From assembly GCF_022662175.1 (NCBI RefSeq), contig NZ_JAKMCR010000001.1, positions 248,001 to 312,000 on the forward strand: a DNA stretch of 64,000 bases. Reading direction: 5' to 3'. Below are positions 8,867 through 18,916 of the stretch, one piece after another. Origin of the DNA: Aestuariivivens marinum. Lineage in GTDB: Bacteria > Bacteroidota > Bacteroidia > Flavobacteriales > Flavobacteriaceae. Numbering within the stretch: the stretch's first letter is position 1; the number at the start of each line of letters is the position of its first letter. The notes beneath the pieces are model-generated. The model was not told where the DNA came from and did no database searches. It saw only the letters and a program-made list of their open reading frames with translations. The position numbers and the translations under genes are program-made.

Positions 8867-9293
8867 GTTTTTGTAGTTTTAAGTAGTAGTATAACTTTGG
8901 TAAGATTAAAATGTGTTTTGCAAGTACTAAGATATCTATATTTTGACTGAACCCCCTTATTATCAGAGAACTAATCCAAAAGAAATTCTAAATTTTCAAC
9001 ACTTCAATCACTTGCTCATAAATAATTTAAGACGCAATCGTTTTCGGTTATTAATTTTATTTCGAATTATTTATCAAAGCGTATGGTTTTATCATTTTTG
9101 TTATGCTGAAATCAAAAATTATCTATTTCATATATAAAAGTTCAATCTATCCCGTCACAAAACCTTTCGATTTATTATATTTAGCAACTTTTGAATTTTT
9201 ATCTATGAAATGCCATTAACAAAAGTTGCAAACCAACCGATAATGATAATTAGGGCATTCCATCTGACAATTAAAAACAAATAATATTAACAG
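8867..9293. other. Divergent intergenic region, regulatory
   Basis: 427 bp between the gapN start (minus) and the DUF1080 start (plus). A 64-codon reading frame inside looks spurious. It holds two interleaved inverted repeats (see 9184-9263) and must carry promoters for both sides, but I found no exact TAnnTTTG element. Confidence 0.5.
9184..9263 (+). promoter_or_regulatory. Interleaved inverted repeats upstream of the DUF1080-oxidoreductase pair
   Basis: Repeat 1: GCAACTTTTG (9184-9193) with CAAAAGTTGC (9220-9229), perfect. Repeat 2: ATGAAATGCC (9205-9214) with GGCATTCCAT (9254-9263), 9 of 10. The arms alternate, so in RNA they could form a pseudoknot or compete; in DNA they could be two operators. 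They end 30 bp before the start codon. Confidence 0.4.
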
Positions 9294-10091
9294 ATGAAAT
9301 ATTTAATTACTGCATTAGCTATTACAACAGTTTTAATATCCTGTAAAGAAGAAAAAAAATCGGAACAACTTACTCTAGAAGCCACCCAAGAAAATCAAGC
9401 AGACAATACCGATTGGATTTATCTATTTGACGGTACTAGCCTAGAGGGCTGGCGTGCATACAACGAGGAGGCCTTACCTCCAGGTTGGACTATAGAAGAC
9501 AATGTTCTAACATTTAATACAGAACTTGGCCTAGAGCAGAATTACACCGGTGGAAAGGATATTATTTATGCTGCTGAAGAATTTGATAATTTTGAGCTTC
9601 ACGTGGAATGGAAACTTCCACCAGGCGGTAACAGTGGTATTTTTTACCATGTTAAAGAAGGCCATAAATCTTTACCAGAGACTTCTCCTGAATACCAACT
9701 TATTGATGATTTAGGTTATGCTAAAATTCACGACCTTACCGAATACAACCTAAGTTTAGGTTATACTGAAAATCCCGAAGAGTTAAAACCGTTACAAAAA
9801 ACAGGATCGGATTACGCCATGCACCCCGCCGATCAGTCGCAAAAAGTACTTAACCCCATTGGAGAATGGAATACCTCTAGAATTATTTTTACACCAGAAA
9901 AAGTTGAGCATTGGCTTAATGGAAAAAAATTATTAGAATTTGTACCTTGGGATGAAGCTTGGCATGAAAAAAAGAATTCCGATAAGTGGAAAAACAGCCC
10001 AGATTATGGAAAATATAAAACGGGGTATATTGGGCTACAAGACCATGCCAGTTCCATTTGGTTTAGAAACATTAAAATTAAAAAACTATAG
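9294..10091 (+). CDS. DUF1080 / 3-keto-disaccharide hydrolase family lipoprotein
   Basis: 265 aa with lipoprotein signal VLISC (Cys17). The mature part has WIYLFDGTSLEGWRAYN, then WKLPPGGNSGIFYHVKEG, HPADQSQKVLNPIGEWNTSRIIF, VEHWLNGKKLLEF and the closing GYIGLQDHASSIWFRNIKIKKL. This is the classical DUF1080 (PF06439) layout, closer to the family consensus than the copy at 848-1609. The family includes enzymes that hydrolyse 3-keto-glycosides. The next gene, a QKP-type Gfo/Idh/MocA oxidoreductase, begins 14 bp later, a pairing that supports a joint oxidise-then-cleave role. Located at a periplasmic membrane face. Confidence 0.9.
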   Translation: MKYLITALAITTVLISCKEEKKSEQLTLEATQENQADNTDWIYLFDGTSLEGWRAYNEEALPPGWTIEDNVLTFNTELGLEQNYTGGKDIIYAAEEFDNFELHVEWKLPPGGNSGIFYHVKEGHKSLPETSPEYQLIDDLGYAKIHDLTEYNLSLGYTENPEELKPLQKTGSDYAMHPADQSQKVLNPIGEWNTSRIIFTPEKVEHWLNGKKLLEFVPWDEAWHEKKNSDKWKNSPDYGKYKTGYIGLQDHASSIWFRNIKIKKL

Positions 10092-10105
10092 CTAAAACTT
10101 AGATC

Positions 10106-11548
10106 ATGAACAAAAGAGAATTTTTAAAGAGAAGTAGCTTAGGAGTCACTGGATTGGTTTTAGCTCCATCACTAGTTATGTGCAAAGAAAAACCTGTTAT
10201 TAAAACACGTATTCGAACAGCTCATATTGGGGTTGGCAATATGGGCAATGCGGACCTTAATGCCATAGCCTCACATCCTTTAGTGGATGTTGTTGCCCTA
10301 TGTGATGTAGACTCTAATTTTCTTTCAGAAGCAAAAAAATTGCATCCTAACGCAAAAACTTTTTCAGATTACAGGGTAATGCTTAAAGAATTGGAAGATG
10401 ATATTGATGCGGTTATCGTGTCTACTCCAGACCACACTCATGCTCCCGCTTCATTATTAGCTATGAATCTAGGCAAAAATGTATATTGCCAAAAACCACT
10501 AACCCATTATGTCTCTGAAGCTAGAGCCATGAATAAATTGGCTCAGAAAAAGAATCTCATTACCCAAATGGGAATTCAGGTACATTCATTTTTCGATTAT
10601 AAATTAGCTACCATGTTGATTCAATCCGGTATAATTGGAAAAGTCCATACTGTTCATGCGTGGTCCCCAAAAAATTGGGGTTATGATGGTGAAGCTCCTG
10701 AAGGCAGTGATCCTATTCCTGAAACTTTAGATTGGAATCTATGGTTAGGTACATCTAAAGAAAGACCATACAAAGAAGGGGTATACCATCCTGGTAATTG
10801 GCGTAAATTAATGGATTATGGTTGTGGCACCTTAGGTGATATGGGCGTTCATATTTTTGACACACCATACAATGCTTTGGCTCTTGATGTTCCTTTAACC
10901 ATTAAAAACGAATGTGAAGCAACCAATGGCTTTGGATACCCAGAACGCAACATTGTTACTTACGAATTCCCTCAAACCAAATATACCGCAGAAACTTTAA
11001 CTTGGATATGGTACGATGGACCTGATGCCCCAAGAGCACATGACGATTTAAAATTACCTGGAGCAGAAGCTTCTGTAAACAAACCCTCTTCATCAGAACA
11101 AGATGCCAGTTTAGAAGATAAAATATCACTGGATGCTAAAATTGCCGAAGAAGGCAAATTGCCAGAACAAGGTGCCATGTTCGTAGGTGAAAAAGGCCGT
11201 TTACTATTGCCTCACTTTATGCAATTACCCAAAAAAATTGTCGATGGTGAATACGTTGACATTTCATCGGAAATTGAAACAATTGCAAAAGCAAATAACT
11301 TAGGTGAGCCAATTCGTAATTATGATTCCGAAGGACCAAAACATTATCACGAATTTATAGATGCCTGTTTGGGCAAAGGAAATTGTAGTGCTCCTTTTTC
11401 ATATGCATCAAAACTAACCGAAACCATTCTTCTGGGTGTAATCGCTGGTCGCTTCCCTAATCAAATACTGCATTGGGATAGCGAAAAAGCAAAATTTACT
11501 GAGGAAGAGGCAAATCAATATTTAGAAGGAAAGTATCGTAAATTTTAA
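10106..11548 (+). CDS. Gfo/Idh/MocA family oxidoreductase with QKP motif, exported (lipobox present)
   Basis: 480 aa. The N-terminus MNKREFLKRSSLGVTG carries a Lys-Arg variant of the Tat motif, followed by a hydrophobic segment and a lipobox-like LVMC (Cys26). The Rossmann motif IRTAHIGVGNMGNAD follows. The catalytic Lys is Lys130 in CQKPLTH, preceded by STPDHTHAP. The C-terminal domain has WRKLMDYGCGTLGDMGVHIFDTPY. Close in length and motif to the protein at 4869-6308, so the two are probably paralogues with different sugar specificities. It is co-oriented with DUF1080 just upstream and ends facing ilvA, with an 82-bp gap. Confidence 0.88.
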   Translation: MNKREFLKRSSLGVTGLVLAPSLVMCKEKPVIKTRIRTAHIGVGNMGNADLNAIASHPLVDVVALCDVDSNFLSEAKKLHPNAKTFSDYRVMLKELEDDIDAVIVSTPDHTHAPASLLAMNLGKNVYCQKPLTHYVSEARAMNKLAQKKNLITQMGIQVHSFFDYKLATMLIQSGIIGKVHTVHAWSPKNWGYDGEAPEGSDPIPETLDWNLWLGTSKERPYKEGVYHPGNWRKLMDYGCGTLGDMGVHIFDTPYNALALDVPLTIKNECEATNGFGYPERNIVTYEFPQTKYTAETLTWIWYDGPDAPRAHDDLKLPGAEASVNKPSSSEQDASLEDKISLDAKIAEEGKLPEQGAMFVGEKGRLLLPHFMQLPKKIVDGEYVDISSEIETIAKANNLGEPIRNYDSEGPKHYHEFIDACLGKGNCSAPFSYASKLTETILLGVIAGRFPNQILHWDSEKAKFTEEEANQYLEGKYRKF

Positions 11549-11630
11549 ATAAGACATTTATACGTTATTAACCAATTTTTGACTCATGTTTCCTTTATCT
11601 AAATTATAATTGAAGATGAGTTAATTATAA

Positions 11631-12896
11631 CTAAACCAAAAACTGAAACAAATCGGGTTTGTTGTTTAGGTAATCCCCATAAAAATTGTGCTTTTTCATC
11701 TTGGAAATAAGTGGTTCCAAATCAGAAGCAGCTTTTAACTGAACACCCACTACGGCAGATCCATTTTCACGATTGGTTTTTTTGGCATACTGAAAATAAG
11801 TAATGTCATCGTTTGGTCCCAAAATATCAACTACAAACTCTCTAAGAGCACCAGCCCGTTGGGGGAATTTCACTATAAAATAATGCTTTAAATTAGCATA
11901 CAACAAGGCTCGCTCCTTAATCTCAGGAGTTCGGATGATATCATTGTTGCTACCACTAACCACACAAACCACATTTTTGTCTTTAATATTTTCAGCATAA
12001 AAATCCAATGCCGAAATACTTAAGGCTCCTGCTGGTTCTACCACAATGGCATCCTTATTGTACAGTTCCAATATGGTTTCGCATACTTTACCTTCTGGCA
12101 CAGTTACAATATCATGAAGTTGGGATTTACAGATATCAAAGGTTAAATCACCTACACGTTTTACGGCAGCGCCATCAATAAATTTTTCAATGTGTTCCAA
12201 CTCCGTATTTTGGTTATTCTTAATACTGATTTTCATAGCGGGGGCACCTTCTGGTTCAACCCCAATAATCTTTGTATTGGGCGATAAGATTTTAAACACC
12301 GTAGATAAACCTGCGGCCAAACCACCACCTCCTATGGGAACAAACACATAATCTAAAGTGTCTTTTGATTGCTCTAAAATTTCCAGTCCTATCGTAGCTT
12401 GTCCCTCAATAACCTTTTCGTCATCAAAAGGATGAATAAATGCTTTTTCCAATTCATCACATTCTTTCATGGCAGCATAATAGGCATCGTCGAAGGTATC
12501 GCCCACCAGTTTAATATCTATATAATCCTCACCAAACATTTTAACCTGCTCCACCTTTTGATTAGGTGTTGGTGCTGGCATATAAATGGTTCCATGTATC
12601 TGTAATAATTTACAAGATAAAGCTACTCCTTGGGCATGGTTTCCCGCACTTGCACAAACCACTCCATGGTTTGCCTGTTCAGAATTTAGAGAATTAATTT
12701 TATTGTACGCCCCTCTTATTTTATAAGAACGTACCTGTTGAAGGTCTTCACGTTTAAAATAGATATTAGCATCAAACTGTTTGGAGTACCTAAAGCTAGG
12801 GCTTAAAGGCGTAACTGCCGATACGTTTTTAATCGTATCGGCAGCTAGCTTTATATCACTAATATTAGGAAAATATGTGATTTTTTCCTGATTCAT
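11631..12896 (-). CDS. ilvA: Threonine ammonia-lyase (threonine dehydratase)
   Basis: 421 aa. PLP-dependent fold type II enzyme that deaminates threonine to 2-oxobutyrate, the first step to isoleucine. The Schiff-base Lys is Lys59 in RSYKIRGAYNKI; the glycine loop IGGGGLAAG and the SGSNND segment near the C-terminal third are typical. One ACT-like domain (about residues 335-421, LKHYFIVKFPQRAGALREF) is expected to mediate isoleucine feedback; E. coli IlvA has two and about 514 residues. It is the last gene of ilvDBNCA, 36 bp after ilvC, and probably uses the operon promoter. Confidence 0.95.
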   Translation of the reverse strand: MNQEKITYFPNISDIKLAADTIKNVSAVTPLSPSFRYSKQFDANIYFKREDLQQVRSYKIRGAYNKINSLNSEQANHGVVCASAGNHAQGVALSCKLLQIHGTIYMPAPTPNQKVEQVKMFGEDYIDIKLVGDTFDDAYYAAMKECDELEKAFIHPFDDEKVIEGQATIGLEILEQSKDTLDYVFVPIGGGGLAAGLSTVFKILSPNTKIIGVEPEGAPAMKISIKNNQNTELEHIEKFIDGAAVKRVGDLTFDICKSQLHDIVTVPEGKVCETILELYNKDAIVVEPAGALSISALDFYAENIKDKNVVCVVSGSNNDIIRTPEIKERALLYANLKHYFIVKFPQRAGALREFVVDILGPNDDITYFQYAKKTNRENGSAVVGVQLKAASDLEPLISKMKKHNFYGDYLNNKPDLFQFLV

Positions 12897-12932
12897 GACA
12901 AACTGTTTTTTTTGACTTCTGGAGTCTTTATA

Positions 12933-14408
12933 TTACACTATAGGCTTCATAGCCGTCATCGATGCCCTTAAAAATTCACCTATTTTTTCAACAGGATGGG
13001 ATCGTAATGCTTTGTTTACTGCTATAAGTTTCGCATTATCAACTGCCTTACCGTTATCTTTTGCATAAGCTTTTCCTATTACATCGGTGTCAATGGTTTT
13101 CATGAAATCTGACAATAATGGCTTACAGGCATGATCAAATAAATAACACCCATACTCCGCCGTATCAGATATTACACTGTTCATTTCATATAATTTACGT
13201 CTTGCAATAGTATTGGCTATAAGTGGTGTTTCATGTAATGACTCGTAGTAAGCTGAAGCATCAATAATTCCAGAATCGGTCATAGCCTCAAAAGCCAATT
13301 CTACACCAGCTCTAACCATAGCAACCATTAGTACGCCATTATCGTAGTACTCTTGTTCTGTAATTTCAACATCACCTGCAGGCGTTTTTTCGAAAGCTGT
13401 TTCTGCAGTTGCTGCTCGCCATGTTAATAGTTTCTCATCACCATTAGCCCAATCTTCCATCATACCACTAGAAAAACGACCTTCCATAATATCATCCATA
13501 TGCTTTTGGAACAACGGACGCATGATGTCTTTTAATTCTTCCGATAACTCAAACGCTTTAATTTTAGCTGGATTAGAAAGCCTATCCATCATATTGGTAA
13601 TTCCACCGTATTTAAGACCTTCGGTAATGGTTTCCCATCCATACTGGATTAATTTTGATGCATATCCAGGCTCAATTCCTTTTTCAATCATTTTGTCAAA
13701 ACAAAGTATAGATCCTGTTTGCAACAACCCACAAAGAATGGTTTGCTCTCCCATTAAATCCGATTTTACCTCAGCCACGAAAGAGGACTCCAAAACACCT
13801 GCCCTATCACCTCCAGTTGCAGCTGCATACGCTTTTGCCTGTGCCCAACCTTTTCCTTCTGGGTCATTCTCAGGATGTACTGCTATTAGTGTTGGCACAC
13901 CAAATCCTCTTTTATACTCTTCCCTTACCTCAGATCCTGGACACTTAGGTGCCACCATGATTACGGTTAAATCCTCACGAATTTGCGTTCCCTCTTCAAC
14001 AATGTTAAAGCCATGCGAATAAGATAATGTTGCCCCTTTTTTCATTAAAGGCATAACCGCATTTACCACACTAGTGTGTTGTTTATCTGGTGTTAAGTTT
14101 AATACTAAATCGGCTGTTGGAATTAATGCTTCATAGGTTCCTACGTTAAATCCGTTTTCTGTTGCATTAACAAACGACTTACGCTTTTCTGCTATGGCCT
14201 GAGCCCGTAAAGCATAAGAAATATCCAATCCAGAATCCCTCATATTTAATCCTTGGTTAAGGCCTTGAGCCCCACAACCTACTATAACTATTTTCTTGCC
14301 TTTAAGAGCATTTACACCATCTCCAAATTCTGAAGTTTCCATGAATCTACACTTCGATAACTGCTCTAATTTGTCCCTTAATGATAAGGTGTTAAAATAA
14401 TTTCCCAT
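12933..14408 (-). CDS. ilvC: Ketol-acid reductoisomerase, class II (long form)
   Basis: 491 aa, the length of the E. coli-type class II enzyme. The NADPH-binding Rossmann motif [19 protein letters not shown] is at about residues 37-55, with [10 protein letters not shown] and [13 protein letters not shown] further on, and two knotted C-terminal helical domains. It converts acetolactate or aceto-hydroxybutyrate to the dihydroxy acids with Mg2+ and NADPH, in the cytoplasm. It is fourth in the ilv operon, 15 bp after ilvN and 36 bp before ilvA. Confidence 0.96.
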   Translation of the reverse strand: MGNYFNTLSLRDKLEQLSKCRFMETSEFGDGVNALKGKKIVIVGCGAQGLNQGLNMRDSGLDISYALRAQAIAEKRKSFVNATENGFNVGTYEALIPTADLVLNLTPDKQHTSVVNAVMPLMKKGATLSYSHGFNIVEEGTQIREDLTVIMVAPKCPGSEVREEYKRGFGVPTLIAVHPENDPEGKGWAQAKAYAAATGGDRAGVLESSFVAEVKSDLMGEQTILCGLLQTGSILCFDKMIEKGIEPGYASKLIQYGWETITEGLKYGGITNMMDRLSNPAKIKAFELSEELKDIMRPLFQKHMDDIMEGRFSSGMMEDWANGDEKLLTWRAATAETAFEKTPAGDVEITEQEYYDNGVLMVAMVRAGVELAFEAMTDSGIIDASAYYESLHETPLIANTIARRKLYEMNSVISDTAEYGCYLFDHACKPLLSDFMKTIDTDVIGKAYAKDNGKAVDNAKLIAVNKALRSHPVEKIGEFLRASMTAMKPIV

Positions 14409-14423
14409 TTCTAATTTTAATTA

Positions 14424-14957
14424 CTATTGATTATTGAATGCTAAAAGCATTTCGGTTATTTTCATTTCTTCTTTTGTTACGGCTATTCGACCCGAGCGCA
14501 CAAACTGCATAATCCCAAAAGCACTTAAGGCCTTACGTAAATTTTCAATCTCGTGACGTCTTCCAGATTTTTCCAAAACAAAAAATTCCTTGTTTACCGT
14601 AACTATTCTGGTATCACTGTCTTTTATGATGTTTTGAATTTGTGGTTCTTCAAACAATAAATCGGACTTTATCTTAAACATACAAGACTCCGTAAAAATG
14701 GTCTCTTCATCGGTATGATAATAAGCTCTAATGGCCTCAACTTGCTTTTGTATCTGACCAATGATTTTCTTAGCCTGAGATTCGGTAATATTCACCACGA
14801 TTACAAAACGATTAACCCCTTCGATCTCTGATTGTGACGTGGTTAAACTTTCGATATTGATATGTCTACGCTGAAAAATTGCTGAAATACGATTTAGTAA
14901 ACCGATGTTGTTTTCGGTATAAATCGATATCGTAAATGTTTTTATTGCTTCGTTCAT
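14424..14957 (-). CDS. ilvN: Acetolactate synthase regulatory (small) subunit
   Basis: 177 aa. An N-terminal ACT domain (residues about 6-80: FTISIYTENNIGLLNRISAIFQRRHINIESLT) is followed by an ALS small-subunit C-terminal domain. It binds valine or other branched-chain amino acids and activates or inhibits the catalytic subunit. The length is that of the long IlvH type rather than the 96-aa E. coli IlvN. It begins 11 bp after the ilvB stop in the operon. Confidence 0.93.
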   Translation of the reverse strand: MNEAIKTFTISIYTENNIGLLNRISAIFQRRHINIESLTTSQSEIEGVNRFVIVVNITESQAKKIIGQIQKQVEAIRAYYHTDEETIFTESCMFKIKSDLLFEEPQIQNIIKDSDTRIVTVNKEFFVLEKSGRRHEIENLRKALSAFGIMQFVRSGRIAVTKEEMKITEMLLAFNNQ

Positions 14958-14968
14958 GTTTTCAAAAT

Positions 14969-16705
14969 TTAGCTTAATCGAATATCTGAAACCGATGCTC
15001 CTGAAGGAATCATAGGGAATACGTTATCTTCCTTTTCTACGCAAACCTCTAAAAAGTATGCTCCTTCTGAGGCCATCATTTCTTCTACAGCTCCAGCCAA
15101 TTCTTCTCTTTTCGTTACGCGTTTTGTTTCTAAATGATATCCTTTAGCTATAGTTATAAAATCAGGATTGGTCATTTCGGTCGAGGCATAACGTTTATCG
15201 AAAAACAATTGTTGCCACTGACGTACCATACCTAAAAACTCATTGTTCAAAACCACTATTTTAACTGGTATTTGCGTTTGGAAAATAGTCCCTAACTCTT
15301 GAATATTCATTTGGAAGCCACCGTCACCAATAATAGCAACCACATCGCGTTCCGGCTCAGCCATTTTAGCACCCATAGCTGCTGGTAGTGCAAATCCCAT
15401 AGTGCCCAAACCTCCTGAGGTAATGTTACTTTTTGTTTTATTAAATTCAGAATAGCGACAAGCAATCATTTGGTGCTGTCCCACATCGGAAACAATAGCT
15501 GCATTACCACCACTTTGTTTATTAATTTCCCTGAGTACCTCACCCATGGTCAAACCTTCTTTGGTAGGTGTAATATCATGCTTTATTACTTTTTCAAACT
15601 CGATGTCGTAAAGCTTTCTAAACTCTTGTAGCCAATCCGTATGTGAATTTTCATTTAGTAAAGGCAATAAAGCTTGCAAACTGGCTTTGGCATCTCCTAG
15701 AACAGCCACATCAGTTTTTACATTTTTATCGACCTCAGCAGGATCGATTTCAAAATGAATTACCTTGGCTTGTTTTGCATAAGTATTTAAATCGCCCGTA
15801 ACACGATCATCAAAACGCATTCCTATAGCTATCAATACATCACATTCGTTGGTTAAAACATTTGGTGCATAATTGCCATGCATCCCTACCATACCTACAT
15901 TTAGCGGGTGAGATGTTGGTATTGCCGAAGCTCCCATAATGGTCCAAGCTGCTGGTATACCCGCTTTTTCAATAACGGCTTTTAGTTCTGCTTCTGCTTC
16001 TCCCAAAATAATGCCTTGACCCCAAACAATCATTGGTTTCTTGGCTCTATTGATTAAATCGGCTGCCGCTTGCAAAGATTCGGGAGCTGTTTTTGGCACT
16101 GGAATATAACTTCTAACACCCGTGCATTTTTCATATTTAAAATCCAGTTCTCCAAACTGGGCATTCTTTGTAATATCAATTAATACGGGTCCAGGGCGTC
16201 CACTTTTCGCAATATAAAACGCCTTGGCTATAACTTCAGGAATATCTTCTGCCCTGGTTACTTGGTGATTCCATTTCGTAACCGGCGTAGAAATACCAAC
16301 AATATCTGTTTCCTGAAAAGCATCACTACCTAATAAATGGGATGGTACCTGCCCAGTAATACACACCAATGGCGTAGAGTCTATTTGTGCGTCGGCAATG
16401 CCCGTAATTAAATTGGTTGCCCCAGGACCAGACGTAGCCATTGCTACACCTACTCGACCAGATATTCTAGCATATCCCTGTGCGGCATGGGCAGCTCCCT
16501 GCTCATGACGTGTGAGTACGTGATGAATCTGGTCTTGATATTTGAATAACTCATCGTATACCGGCATAATAGCACCTCCAGGATAACCATAAAGCACATC
16601 AACACCTTCGGCTATTAAACATTTTATAACGGCCTCGCTTCCACAGATACGTTCGGTTGAACGTTCTGAATTTTTCTTTGTTTCTAAAGTTTGTGTTTCT
16701 TTCAT
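14969..16705 (-). CDS. ilvB: Acetolactate synthase catalytic subunit
   Basis: 578 aa from the ATG at 16705 (METHKETQTLE-like start MKETQTLETKK). An upstream in-frame ATG at 16765 would add 20 residues, but it overlaps the ilvD end and would translate a palindromic repeat, so I prefer 16705. ThDP enzyme: GYPGGAIMPVYDEL with the Glu of LTRHEQGAAHAAQGYARISG, a FAD-binding middle domain, and the ThDP/Mg motif IGDGGFQMNIQEL near the C-terminus. It condenses pyruvate into acetolactate, or with 2-oxobutyrate into aceto-hydroxybutyrate. Partner is IlvN, encoded next. Confidence 0.94.
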   Translation of the reverse strand: MKETQTLETKKNSERSTERICGSEAVIKCLIAEGVDVLYGYPGGAIMPVYDELFKYQDQIHHVLTRHEQGAAHAAQGYARISGRVGVAMATSGPGATNLITGIADAQIDSTPLVCITGQVPSHLLGSDAFQETDIVGISTPVTKWNHQVTRAEDIPEVIAKAFYIAKSGRPGPVLIDITKNAQFGELDFKYEKCTGVRSYIPVPKTAPESLQAAADLINRAKKPMIVWGQGIILGEAEAELKAVIEKAGIPAAWTIMGASAIPTSHPLNVGMVGMHGNYAPNVLTNECDVLIAIGMRFDDRVTGDLNTYAKQAKVIHFEIDPAEVDKNVKTDVAVLGDAKASLQALLPLLNENSHTDWLQEFRKLYDIEFEKVIKHDITPTKEGLTMGEVLREINKQSGGNAAIVSDVGQHQMIACRYSEFNKTKSNITSGGLGTMGFALPAAMGAKMAEPERDVVAIIGDGGFQMNIQELGTIFQTQIPVKIVVLNNEFLGMVRQWQQLFFDKRYASTEMTNPDFITIAKGYHLETKRVTKREELAGAVEEMMASEGAYFLEVCVEKEDNVFPMIPSGASVSDIRLS

Positions 16706-16724
16706 AAGCTTAACTATTTTGAAA

Positions 16725-16747
16725 GATTCCTTGCTTTCGCAGGAATT
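16725..16747. repeat. REP-like palindrome between ilvD and ilvB
   Basis: Arms ATTCC and GGAAT with an inner TGC/GCA pair around TTTC (core TGCTTTCGCA). It overlaps the ilvD stop codon (16746-16748). Similar sequences occur at 46322-46344 and 46486-46508. Confidence 0.55.
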
Positions 16748-18431
16748 AAAATGCATCAGTAACACAACCTTTTGAGGCCGAAGCTACCGATTTTGCATAT
16801 TTATATAATATTCCTTTTTTATGTTTCAATTCTGGAGCTTGCCATTGTGCCTTTCTTTCAGCCAATACTTCATCTGGTAGAAGCACGTTTATAGAATTGT
16901 CTTCAGCACTAATACGAATACGATCTCCCGTTTTAATCAAGGCGATAGCTCCTCCTGTTTGTGCTTCGGGAGTAATATGACCGACCACAAAACCATGAGT
17001 TCCTCCAGAAAATCGGCCATCGGTAATCAAAGCTACCGACTTTCCTAATCCTGCACCCATAATTAACGACGTGGGTTTTAACATTTCTGGCATACCTGGC
17101 CCACCTTTGGGACCAACGTATCGGATAACAACCACATCACCTTTCTCAACTTCTCCATTAGATATTCCTTTATTGGCTGCCTGTTCGCCATCGAAAACCA
17201 CAGCCTTACCTTCAAACACCAAACCTTCTTTTCCAGAAATTTTTGCAACAGCACCTTCTGTAGCTAGGTTTCCATAAAGGATCTGAAGATTACCAGACGA
17301 TTTTAAAGCTTTGTCCGTTGGGTAAATGACATCCTGATCATTTTCAAATTCAAGTGGTGCCACATCCTTTAAGTTTTCAGCCAAAGTCTTACCTGTTACA
17401 GTTAAACAATCACCATATAAATAGCCTTTATCCAATAAATATTTCATTACTGCTGGTGTTCCTCCTACGCCATGAACATCTTCCATTAAATATTTACCAG
17501 ATGGTTTTAAATCGGCTATTAATGGGGTTCTGTCACTCACACGTTGAAAATCCTCCAATGTAAATTCAATATCGGCTGCATGAGCAATGGCCAAAAAGTG
17601 CAACACCGCATTGGTAGAACCTCCCAAGGCATTAACCAATGTAATAGCATTTTCAATGGATTTTTTAGAAATAATATCCAACGGTTTTAAATCCAATTCC
17701 AATAGGTTTTTAATAGCCCTTGCTGTTCTTTCTGCCTCAGAGAGTTTGTTTGGATTTTCAGCTGGAATAGATGAATTATAGGGTAATGCTAAGCCCATAC
17801 ATTCGATTGCCGAAGCCATAGTATTAGCCGTATACATACCACCACAAGCTCCTGCACCAGGAATGGCCCTTTTTATAATTTCACGGTATTCTTCTTCATC
17901 TATTTCTCCTGCTACTTTTTGTCCTAACGCTTCGAAAGCCGAAACAACATTTAACTTTCTACCTTTATAATTACCAGAAGCTATGGTACCACCGTACATC
18001 ATTATAGACGGTCTATTTAAACGCAACATGGCGATAATCGCTCCAGGCATATTTTTGTCACATCCAACAACCGATATCAACGCATCGTAGCTTTGGGCAT
18101 TCATTACCGTTTCTATAGAATCTGCAATAATATCTCGAGAAGCCAAGGAATAATTCATACCTGAAGTCCCCATAGAAATACCATCACTAACACCAATGGT
18201 ATTAAACCCTAAACCAACCATACCCGCTATGTTACACTCAATCTTTATTTCACCTGCCAAACCGTTTAAATGCATATTACACGGGTTACCATCATAACCC
18301 GTACTGGCAATCCCCACTTGTGGTTTATGCATATCCTCATCAGTCAATCCTACTGCGTATAACATGGCCTGTGATGCAGGCTGCGATTCATCCTGTGTTA
18401 GTCTTTTGCTATATTTATTGAGTTCCTTCAT
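16746..18431 (-). CDS. ilvD: Dihydroxy-acid dehydratase
   Basis: 561 aa. Iron-sulfur enzyme that dehydrates 2,3-dihydroxy acids to the 2-oxo acids of valine and isoleucine. Cluster Cys residues are visible in [18 protein letters not shown] and [17 protein letters not shown]. The active-site C-terminal motif [30 protein letters not shown] is complete. First structural gene of ilvDBNCA. It is preceded by about 415 bp of leader that contains a Leu-rich leader peptide and an intrinsic terminator (see 18846-18893 and 18790-18809), so the operon is probably controlled by attenuation. Confidence 0.96.
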   Translation of the reverse strand: MKELNKYSKRLTQDESQPASQAMLYAVGLTDEDMHKPQVGIASTGYDGNPCNMHLNGLAGEIKIECNIAGMVGLGFNTIGVSDGISMGTSGMNYSLASRDIIADSIETVMNAQSYDALISVVGCDKNMPGAIIAMLRLNRPSIMMYGGTIASGNYKGRKLNVVSAFEALGQKVAGEIDEEEYREIIKRAIPGAGACGGMYTANTMASAIECMGLALPYNSSIPAENPNKLSEAERTARAIKNLLELDLKPLDIISKKSIENAITLVNALGGSTNAVLHFLAIAHAADIEFTLEDFQRVSDRTPLIADLKPSGKYLMEDVHGVGGTPAVMKYLLDKGYLYGDCLTVTGKTLAENLKDVAPLEFENDQDVIYPTDKALKSSGNLQILYGNLATEGAVAKISGKEGLVFEGKAVVFDGEQAANKGISNGEVEKGDVVVIRYVGPKGGPGMPEMLKPTSLIMGAGLGKSVALITDGRFSGGTHGFVVGHITPEAQTGGAIALIKTGDRIRISAEDNSINVLLPDEVLAERKAQWQAPELKHKKGILYKYAKSVASASKGCVTDAF

Positions 18432-18789
18432 TTTTATTACAGATAATTTTAGGTTCTGTCTTATTATGATTTATTATTCTTTGTGTTTTAAGTTTTTTTG
18501 TAAAAAATCTTCAATATTTTAAAATACTTGTCGAAATTAAATTATTGAGCACTTATACATTGTTTTCTTTATAAAACTAGGTTAAACCCACAATACTAAA
18601 ATTTTAGATAAAAATCTATATATCAAGTATTTAGATTGTGTTTTTTATGACGTTCAAAAAATCAAAAAATATCCACTCAAACCCATAAGCTATTACTTGA
18701 AGAATAATTCTTTAAATAGTTCTATATATAAATCCCAAAATGAATTCAGGATTATTGCTTTAAGGCAATAACTTAAAACAATAAAAAAA
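18432..18789 (-). other. Long untranslated leader of ilvD
   Basis: About 358 bp between the attenuator and ilvD. It is AT-rich with no credible gene. A hairpin TTATTGC/GCAATAA (about 18754-18771) lies just after the terminator in the direction of transcription. Confidence 0.45.
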
Positions 18790-18809
18790 GCCTTCCTGTT
18801 AAGGAAGGC
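18790..18809 (-). terminator. Intrinsic terminator / attenuator upstream of ilvD
   Basis: Perfect 8-bp stem GCCTTCCT / AGGAAGGC with a 4-nt loop, followed on the minus strand by seven T. No minus-strand gene except the short leader peptide precedes it, so it must act inside the ilv leader. Confidence 0.8.
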
Positions 18810-18845
18810 CCAATACACTTTATATTATCATATATCATGTTTTTT

Positions 18846-18893
18846 CTATTGACATAAGCACAATAACAGAAATGATATGAAACACTTGTTCAT
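18846..18893 (-). CDS. ilv operon leader peptide
   Basis: 15-codon frame: MNKCFISFLLLCLCQ, with CTG-TTA-TTG for three consecutive Leu, a fourth Leu (TTA) two codons on, and one Ile (ATA). It starts about 18 nt after the predicted transcription start and ends 36 nt before the attenuator hairpin. Position, size and Leu-codon run fit ribosome-mediated attenuation of branched-chain amino-acid genes. I did not find a strong antiterminator pairing, only weak ones such as ATATCAT/ATGATAT, so the mechanism is inferred. Confidence 0.6.
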   Translation of the reverse strand: MNKCFISFLLLCLCQ

Positions 18894-18916
18894 TAATCTT
18901 CAAGATTACAAATTTT

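Noticed and set aside
8943-9137. 64-codon open frame between gapN and the second DUF1080 gene
   Set aside because: Low-complexity Asn/Phe/Arg/Leu-rich translation with no signal or domain; it overlaps the likely regulatory region.
16706-16765. Twenty extra N-terminal residues of IlvB
   Set aside because: They overlap the ilvD end and would translate a palindromic repeat; the ATG at 16705 gives the standard N-terminus.
7215-18895. Shared 14-mer ACACTTGTTCATTA upstream of azurin and in the ilv leader
   Set aside because: In a window of this size about a dozen such chance 14-mer matches are expected, so it is not evidence of common regulation.
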